This document shows, piece after piece, positions 60,601 through 64,000 of a DNA stretch of 64,000 nt. The notes beneath the pieces were generated by a model. That model did not search any database. It had not been told where the DNA came from and saw only the letters and a list, made by a program, of their open reading frames with translations. Made by a program: the position numbers and the translations under genes. The stretch is from Saturnia japonica (taxonomy: Eukaryota; Arthropoda; Insecta; Lepidoptera; Saturniidae): contig CM065323.1 in NCBI GenBank assembly GCA_033032175.1, positions 7,440,001-7,504,000 on the forward strand, in the 5' to 3' direction. How positions within the stretch are numbered: the stretch's first letter is position 1; each line of letters starts with the position of its first letter.

Positions 60601-63600
60601 AGTAAAGTCGAAAAAGCTTGACATTACACAATATAGAGGTGACATTGAAAGAGCTAGCTTAAAAATAAATATTAAGGCTGCCTATCCACTGAAGCGGAGT
60701 AGGCAGGCAACCTTTGTATATTATACTAGTGGAAAAAATGTTTTTTTTTTTTCCTTTTATTATTTCTTTATTGGTCACAATCTTGCCCTATGTTAAGTGA
60801 CGATCAAGAGTTTAACAGCCTTAACTCTAGAGCGTCTGGTTCTCAAATGTGACTTCGAAAACATAGCTACATAGGTGCTAGGAGGGAGATTTTTAACTTG
60901 AGTGTGGTAGCTAGCAAGTGAGTATTAGTATGGTATGGTTTCAGCACGATGTTTTCCTTCACTGAAAGCTCGGAATCATTATAGGACGGAACCTTTATTT
61001 GAGGTGACAGAAAACACTAACGATGAGTCATGATTACTTAACTTCAAATCACTGTTTAGATCACTTGCCGAAGATCAGCTGCACGAGACAGGAATCGAGA
61101 GTGTCATCGAAATGGTAGCTGATTTTATAAAACCGACGAGTGCCAGTCACCGGGGCGTTTACAAACTTAAACCGTACCTTTACGAGGAGTATGATGCCTT
61201 TTACTATCACTACTCGCGCGAAGAACTGTCCAGGAGTGAGGAAGAACAAAGAAACAGAAGAAAGGCTGCTGGTATGTGTTTCCTGTCTGAACTAAATGGA
61301 TAGAATCTGGCACTAATAATCTTATTTAAGTGTGTACGTGTTTCTGTATTCACTTGGTTAATCGATTAACATCTATGCGGCTGATGTAGTGTTGAAGGTT
61401 ATCACAACAATAGCCGGTGTTTGCCATAAAAAAGTATTTTTCCTGATTTGAAGTTGTCCACCGCTAATGCAGCGTCATAGAAGTGTTTTTTTTTTCTTAA
61501 TTTCTATTGTTTAGGTTTATCGGAGTGTTGTCCGCCGCCTGCGCTGCCAAAGCTGCAGGAGCCGTTCCACCTGGTGGCTAACCTGGCGCAGTGCGACGCC
61601 GCCCTGCACGTTTTCCGTCTCGTGATCGAGCGTGCTCTCGATCTGCGAGCCAGATCCTTCTCTGAAATGCAAGTTCACAAGGTATACCCTCCTCTATACT
61701 TTTATACTATTTCCATTTCTTTATTTTCTCGATGACAGTTCTAATTTGATAGTTGTAGTGTTGTGACCAAATAAGTAATGATATCGATCTGAATGAATAC
61801 CGATAAGAAATAAGTAGTGACGACTCATCAGATTTGATTAAAATAAATAAATAAAAATTACCTGTCGTTATAATTATTTCGTTTCATTGTCGAGTACCTA
61901 CCTATACCTACTTATTTTACAACAGCTTAGAAAATATTGAAGAAGTTAGCATTATCAATCAATAATTAATACGTGTAACATCTTGTAATGAAATATAATA
62001 TTAGTTAATAAATTTGTACAAAATTATCCGGCAGTAGTTTAGTTTTTACATTTTGTAAAAAAATATCGGGTCTGTTATCGTGTTACGTTTATCGACATAG
62101 CTCCATCCCTATCAGTTTCTCCGACTCTGGTATAACCTTGTACGTGTGTAAACGTCATATTTTTATAAAATAATGCATACATAATGTAAAAAAGACGCTC
62201 GTTCAAGTTTTCACAGGAGCTGTTATCGAGAAAATAAAGAAATGGAAATGGTATAACTATTATTCTTCAAGCTCGCAGAAATTATTACACTACCACCTTT
62301 AGACTATGTTCATTATAAGATGCATTGCATGGTATGGTATGGTTGCATGACATATTCATAGAAACGTATATTGTTACATCATCCAATTTTCAATATAATC
62401 TAAAAATATGCATTTCGACTGTCAGTTAGGATTATAAAAAATTGTTATAGTGACAAATATTTTAAAAACATTTTGCACGGTAAAATTTTAAATAACTTCC
62501 CCAATACAATGATTTTTAAGAATTTACGTATTTTTTTCTTACTAAGTGCAGCGTTAAATTCTATGGTCCTTAACAATAGACTAAAACAAAAAATTCTTTC
62601 AATTTAATTAATCGTAAGTTGCGTATTAAATACAATAATAATGTATTAATTTCGTTCAATCATGTTTTTTTATTCATACTTCCTACATGTCTACTGCAGC
62701 AATACGGGATGAAGTATGGAAGTATAACTAGCGCCAAACTTTATGACCGACCTGAACATAACAACGAGTCTGAAATCGTGCGTGATATAGTCGAATAAAT
62801 AAGACTTAGAACGCCGTATTAATATGTTATCTTACTTTTAGACAAATTATTAACTTTTTTAATACTTATTAAATATAATTTATTAAAATATGTGTAATAA
62901 TTGCACCAAAATTTATGTTTTCGCAAACTAACGCGCATATGTTCACAGCGCTCATAAAGTTTGGCGCGAGTTATATGAACATGCTAGGGCATCTTGTTGT
63001 GCGGCGTCATCCACTCAATATGTATGTGAAAGCAGTGTATGCCAAGTCATATAATCTATAAATAATCTCAAATATTCTTGTATTTACAAAACTATCGTAT
63101 TATCGATAATATTTAGCTTTAAAAACAATCGATAATCAATAATCATAGAACTAACTTCCAATTTACGTGATGACACTTATCTGAAATAAAAATTAGACAT
63201 TTCACATGCGACCTTTCTTATAATGAACATAATAATTGATAACATTACAGACGCTTCACCTTATCGGTTATGCACTCCGCGAAGAAGAATCGGGCTTCTA
63301 TGAGTTCCTCGCGTTCTCTCAAAGGGCAGAACGGCACGGACTTGTGGATCTATTGGAGAAGCTGGTCCTCAGTCCCAGGGTCGACGCGCACAAGCACTTG
63401 GCCAAATGGGTGCTCACGAAGTTAAAGTGAGTGAATAACAATAATATATTTTTTATACAATCTATAGTATGCAAAAATGAATTTCACTGTTAGATATTTT
63501 TTACATTAGTTTACTTGGTACACTTACTTCTCTGTAATAGATCACAAGATAACTTGCATAAATATATCTTGCATAACTGACATTTTGCTCATAATATTAC

Positions 63601-63815
63601 AACTATAACTTTACATGAAAACGGTCGGCATTTTCATTTTCCTCTCAAATATCATTCAACGCTGACTTCTCTCTTAACTGAATCTCTACTTTATTCGTTC
63701 TCGTCTAATTTAATCATTATTTCCAGAGTTTTACTAGGCCAAGTGGAACACGATGAAGGCGCTGGAGAGAAAATGGATACTAATCAAGATGAGAATCCAA
63801 CCAATGAAGTTGCAG
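37292..63815 (+). CDS. Ubr1: UBR1/UBR2-type N-recognin E3 ubiquitin-protein ligase, N-terminal 19 exons (runs off the right edge)
   Basis: The family binds proteins with destabilising N-terminal residues and, with a RAD6-type E2, marks them for proteasomal degradation (N-degron pathway). Nineteen GT-AG exons with consistent phases give 3064 coding bases, about 1021 residues. As I recall the human proteins have about 1750, so roughly 60% of the gene is present. The start is ATG 37292 ([10 protein letters not shown]); the in-frame GTG at 37271 is a poorer start. In order: N-terminal helical region, UBR box, ClpS-like N-domain, then the long helical middle with the family stretch [12 protein letters not shown]. 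The RING and the C-terminal autoinhibitory region are not in the window. The last exon seen (63727-63815) ends in phase 1 at a GTAATA donor. No frame is broken. Assignment to UBR1 versus UBR2 is not resolved; insects may have a single co-orthologue. Confidence 0.96.
37503..37690 (+). mobile_element. Helitron-like fragment, family J, copy 2
   Basis: Runs from TTGCCGTTGTGCGCGCATCA to CGAACGGGCACAGCTAG in UBR intron 1. It is the inverse-orientation counterpart of 14099-14280. Confidence 0.65.
37886..38200 (+). repeat. tRNA-derived SINE-like element, copy C
   Basis: Head ACGATGGCTCGGCGGTAGCG, degenerate B box, CATGCCCGCCTTGGCTAG body and an A-rich tail. It lies in UBR intron 1, in the same orientation as the gene. 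Confidence 0.7.
38400..38872 (+). pseudogene. Degenerate Tc1-like transposase fragment
   Basis: Plus-strand frames with stops and shifts still read as the C-terminal half of a Tc1-family DDE transposase: ...[31 protein letters not shown] (second catalytic Asp region), then [20 protein letters not shown] (with VWD following) and [12 protein letters not shown]. The last catalytic Glu position (NPIEH in relatives) is Asp here. No terminal repeats were identified. It sits in UBR intron 1. Confidence 0.8.
39922..43305. other. UBR intron 3
   Basis: This 3.4 kb intron contains a family R2 repeat (40985-41275), a GC-rich block (about 42110-42200) with GCGCGCGCCGGCCGAGCCGA, and distant inverted words GTGACGTCACAAGTCTCG (near 40533) and CGAGACTTGTGACGTCA (near 42161). 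The rest is AT-rich. Confidence 0.5.
40985..41275 (+). repeat. Interspersed repeat family R2, full-length-like copy 1
   Basis: Starts near TTGAAGTAAAAATTTATTTA and contains CGATGAAACGAAAAAGCGAT, CATCTATAGGATTTAGTCTG, CGAGAGAATGAGATA and GTACGCACTGTTGTATG, ending near TTTTTAAAAAGAGAT. The same succession occurs at 54115-54385. The family has no ORF and no recognised termini. Confidence 0.65.
43306..46388 (+). CDS. Ubr1: UBR gene exons 4-7: linker and ClpS-like N-domain
   Basis: Exons are 43306-43445, 43957-44053, 44652-44794 and 46271-46388. [17 protein letters not shown] and [10 protein letters not shown] resemble the start of the ClpS-like domain that recognises bulky hydrophobic type-2 N-termini (FNDExHTYxxV type). 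[20 protein letters not shown] closes it. Exon 6 ends in phase 2 at GTAATT, and exon 7 starts after TTTAG at 46271 where one base restores a Leu codon. That junction rests on frame continuity and homology. Confidence 0.9.
43490..43797 (-). repeat. tRNA-derived SINE-like element, copy D (reverse)
   Basis: Right end CATTGAGCCATCAT is the reverse complement of the SINE head, and GGATTCGAACTC is its B box. It lies in UBR intron 4, between exons 43306-43445 and 43957-44053, antisense to the gene. Confidence 0.75.
45395..45613 (+). repeat. tRNA-derived SINE-like element, copy E (3' truncated)
   Basis: Contains GTGAATTCGAATCCC (B box), GGTAAACACCGTGATGAAAC and AATGCCCTCCTGGCTAG. It stops earlier than the other copies. 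Confidence 0.7.
46051..46069. repeat. (AGT)n microsatellite
   Basis: Six AGT units in UBR intron 6. Confidence 0.8.
46389..48473. other. UBR intron 7
   Basis: A 2.1 kb intron. The first half is a reverse Helitron-like element (46466-47240). The second half is AT-rich with no recognised element. Confidence 0.5.
46466..47240 (-). mobile_element. Helitron-like element (reverse), about 775 bp
   Basis: Starts ACTAGCGGTATGCCCGCGGC and ends CATTTATAATATTAGTATGG, the reverse complements of the 3' CTAG end and the 5' TATACTAATATTATAAA-type end. GTTGGTTCAGCGGTCTAGGC and a CAGA run lie just inside the 5' end. Non-coding. Confidence 0.7.
48474..54880 (+). CDS. Ubr1: UBR gene exons 8-12: helical middle region
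   Basis: Exons are 48474-48732, 50387-50562, 51876-52073, 53116-53302 and 54701-54880 (about residues 331-663). Conserved stretches include [67 protein letters not shown] and [19 protein letters not shown]. Exon 8 carries a Gly/Ala-rich insert at about residues 352-373 with high GC. Transposons lie 4 bp after exon 8 and 8 bp after exon 11. Confidence 0.92.
48737..49493. mobile_element. 757-bp DNA transposon abutting the exon 8 splice donor, TAA target duplication
   Basis: GGGGCCAACCATAAATTACG plus TCACACG at the left end (48737) is the inverse of CGTGTGACGTAATTTATGGA plus TGGCCCC at the right end (49493), with one mismatch by eye. TAA flanks both ends (48734-48736 and 49494-49496), as in PIF/Harbinger-type insertions, though the superfamily is not proven. 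On the minus strand two broken frames (49428-49201 and 49120-48797) encode parts of one protein, including FLPPPVLMK and a zinc-finger-like [20 protein letters not shown]. The two frames are offset, so it is inactive. Confidence 0.8.
48797..49428 (-). pseudogene. Broken transposon protein with a C2H2-like segment
   Basis: Two minus-strand reading frames, 49428-49201 and 49120-48797, lie in different frames with a gap between them. The second ends with C-x2-C-x10-H-x4-H spacing ([21 protein letters not shown]). The catalytic class is not recognised. It is contained within the 757-bp inverted-repeat element. Confidence 0.5.
49610..49915 (-). repeat. Interspersed repeat family M, copy 1 (reverse)
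   Basis: Read in reverse it gives CAACACGCAACGAAGAATAT, ATTCAATAATTCAAATGTTC and TTAAGTTATGCTACATCTCT, matched by a direct copy at about 59690-59975 and partly at 63060-63240. AT-rich with no ORF of note. Confidence 0.6.
50563..51875. other. UBR intron 9
   Basis: No recognised repeat family. A GC-richer patch at about 50905-51070 (CGGCGCCGCGCC and CATGCGCCGCGG) stands out in AT-rich sequence. Confidence 0.4.
52074..53115. other. UBR intron 10
   Basis: AT-rich intron with no recognised element and no exon candidate. Donor GTGAGT, acceptor CTTAG. Confidence 0.5.
53312..53751. mobile_element. MITE of about 440 bp, 8 bp after the exon 11 splice donor
   Basis: AAGCCCGGTTACAGATTA followed by GTTGCAACGCAAC on the left is imperfectly mirrored by GTTGCGTTACATGTGTTGCA and TAATCTGTACTTAGCCTTA on the right. 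The interior is GC-rich without an ORF. TTA occurs outside both ends, but exact limits are uncertain by a base or two. Confidence 0.65.
54115..54385 (+). repeat. Interspersed repeat family R2, copy 2
   Basis: Matches 40985-41275 throughout: TTGAAGTGAAAACTTCTTTA, ACACGATGAAACGAAAAGAG, TATAGGATTTAGACTGCGAG, ACTCACTGTTGTATGTATAC and GATTTTTAAAAAGAGAT. The start of the family is also seen at about 6645-6710. Confidence 0.65.
54611..54652. repeat. (TA)n microsatellite
   Basis: An uninterrupted run of about 21 TA units, about 50 bp before UBR exon 12. Confidence 0.95.
55390..55590 (-). pseudogene. Mariner/IS630-like transposase C-terminal remnant
   Basis: The minus strand reads [14 protein letters not shown], stop, then LKYEV, stops, [20 protein letters not shown]. 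This corresponds to the SPDLTPLDFFLWG...VEEL region common in insect mariner-like transposases. Several stops make it inactive. It lies inside the 55132-57266 element and may be its own former transposase. Confidence 0.7.
56460..56830 (-). pseudogene. Jockey/CR1-like reverse-transcriptase fragment
   Basis: Minus-strand pieces read [20 protein letters not shown], then [20 protein letters not shown] and YINDLC, ending [12 protein letters not shown]. These are the conserved palm motifs of non-LTR reverse transcriptases, with FTDD in place of the active YADD. It is frameshifted and short, and nested in the 55132-57266 transposon. Confidence 0.75.
57875..63815 (+). CDS. Ubr1: UBR gene exons 13-19: conserved [11 protein letters not shown] region onward
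   Basis: Exons are 57875-58023, 59178-59343, 60297-60411, 61060-61271, 61515-61681, 63251-63426 and 63727-63815 (about residues 664-1021). Conserved stretches are [86 protein letters not shown] and [13 protein letters not shown]. Exon 19 is acidic ([12 protein letters not shown]) and probably begins the linker before the RING part. Confidence 0.92.
58070..58600 (-). mobile_element. Helitron-like element, family H, copy 4 (reverse)
   Basis: Starts GGTTGTGCCCGCGGCTGCGC and ends ACACTTCAATTTTATTACTT in UBR intron 13, about 50 bp after exon 13. It shares GTGATCCTTAGAAGATAG, CTTATGGTTTACTCAGCGTA and TTTCGGAGATTACTC with copies 2 and 3. Confidence 0.7.
58601..59177. other. Rest of UBR intron 13
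   Basis: AT-rich with no recognised element. The acceptor is AAACAG at 59172-59177. Confidence 0.5.
59690..59975 (+). repeat. Interspersed repeat family M, copy 2
   Basis: Contains CAACACGCAACGAAGAATAT, AATAATTCAAGTGTTCCAAA, AATCGATAATCG and GTTATGCTACATCTCTAAAC. It is the direct-orientation counterpart of 49610-49915. Confidence 0.6.
60005..60260 (+). mobile_element. 3' end of a non-LTR retrotransposon, 5' truncated
   Basis: The plus strand reads [20 protein letters not shown], then [20 protein letters not shown] up to a stop at about 60199, followed by GATCACTTTCCATCAGGTGC, CCACCTGCCCGTTTGCCACC and TTTTTATCATTAAAAAAATG. This is the typical end of the last ORF and 3' UTR of a common lepidopteran Jockey/CR1-type LINE. 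The short frame is still open. Confidence 0.75.
60412..61059. other. UBR intron 15
   Basis: Contains SINE copy F (60765-61000). The rest is AT-rich. Exon 16 follows CTGTTTAG. Confidence 0.5.
60765..61000 (-). repeat. tRNA-derived SINE-like element, copy F (reverse, head truncated)
   Basis: Reverse body words TGTTAAGTGACGATCA, GGTGCTAGGAGGGAGATT, TTGAGTGTGGTAGCTAG and CGATGTTTTCCTTCACTGAA match the other copies. The head and B box are degenerate. Confidence 0.65.
61682..63250. other. UBR intron 17
   Basis: AT-rich 1.6 kb intron. A partial family M repeat with ATCGATAATCAATAATC lies at about 63060-63240, ending at the acceptor. No other element is recognised. Confidence 0.5.
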
Positions 63816-63904
63816 GTAATATTATTGTAGAAGTGTGCAATAAATAGTCTTTTGGCGACAAAAACTACATTTTACATCAATGTTCATTGCGCTCGTATAC
63901 TATA

Positions 63905-64000
63905 CTAACTGTGCCCCGCGGTTTCACTCGCATATAATTTAGAAGAAATCCCCGATTGACGATTTATAATACTTCAGTATAGACAGTATTTTTATCGGGC
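63905..64000 (-). mobile_element. Start of a reverse Helitron-like element, cut by the window edge
   Basis: ACTAACTGTGCCCCGCGGTT and TCACTCGCATATAA match the reverse 3' ends at 29420 and 32619. Confidence 0.5.

Noticed and set aside
1..64000. CRISPR arrays, operons, bacterial defence or viral genes
   Set aside because: The window has spliced eukaryotic genes and insect transposons only. No regularly spaced direct repeats or prokaryotic gene strings were seen.

Overview
This 64 kb window is nuclear DNA of an insect, most likely a moth or butterfly. It is AT-rich with long introns, GT-AG splice sites and a dense load of small transposons. These include Helitron-like elements ending in CTAG, a tRNA-derived SINE, 3' ends of LINEs, MITEs and broken Tc1/mariner copies. 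There is no bacterial or viral gene organisation.

Layout. (1) About 1.05-5.8 kb, minus strand: the 5' part of an RBM28/Nop4-like nucleolar RNA-binding protein gene. Six exons are legible and the gene runs off the left edge. Its second-RRM exon pair is duplicated in frame. (2) 5.8-7.9 kb: a divergent intergenic space with a Helitron-like copy. (3) 7.86-14.49 kb, plus strand: a complete six-exon NDUFAF7 gene (440 residues), a mitochondrial methyltransferase needed for complex I assembly. (4) 14.5-37.3 kb: gene-poor and repeat-rich. It holds four candidate orphan first exons: a THAP zinc finger at 14.80 kb, a mitochondrial-presequence-like one at 17.18 kb, and two at 21.37 and 26.59 kb that end in the same splice phase. 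(5) 37.29 kb to the right edge, plus strand: the first 19 exons (about 1021 residues) of a UBR1/UBR2-type N-recognin E3 ubiquitin ligase. It carries an intact UBR box and the ClpS-like N-domain; the RING and C-terminal parts lie beyond the window.

The three conserved genes are housekeeping genes of different pathways (ribosome biogenesis, complex I assembly, N-degron degradation), and nothing suggests that they act together. Exon boundaries were read by eye from splice consensus, frame continuity and family conservation. Every junction reported inside the three main genes keeps a consistent phase.

I found no convincing new multi-gene system. The most interesting local observations are the in-frame RRM exon-pair duplication, a 757-bp DNA transposon that supplies the +5 base of a splice donor in the UBR gene, a MITE 8 bp from another donor of that gene, long-hairpin MITEs at 18.07 and 31.25 kb, and the orphan first exons.
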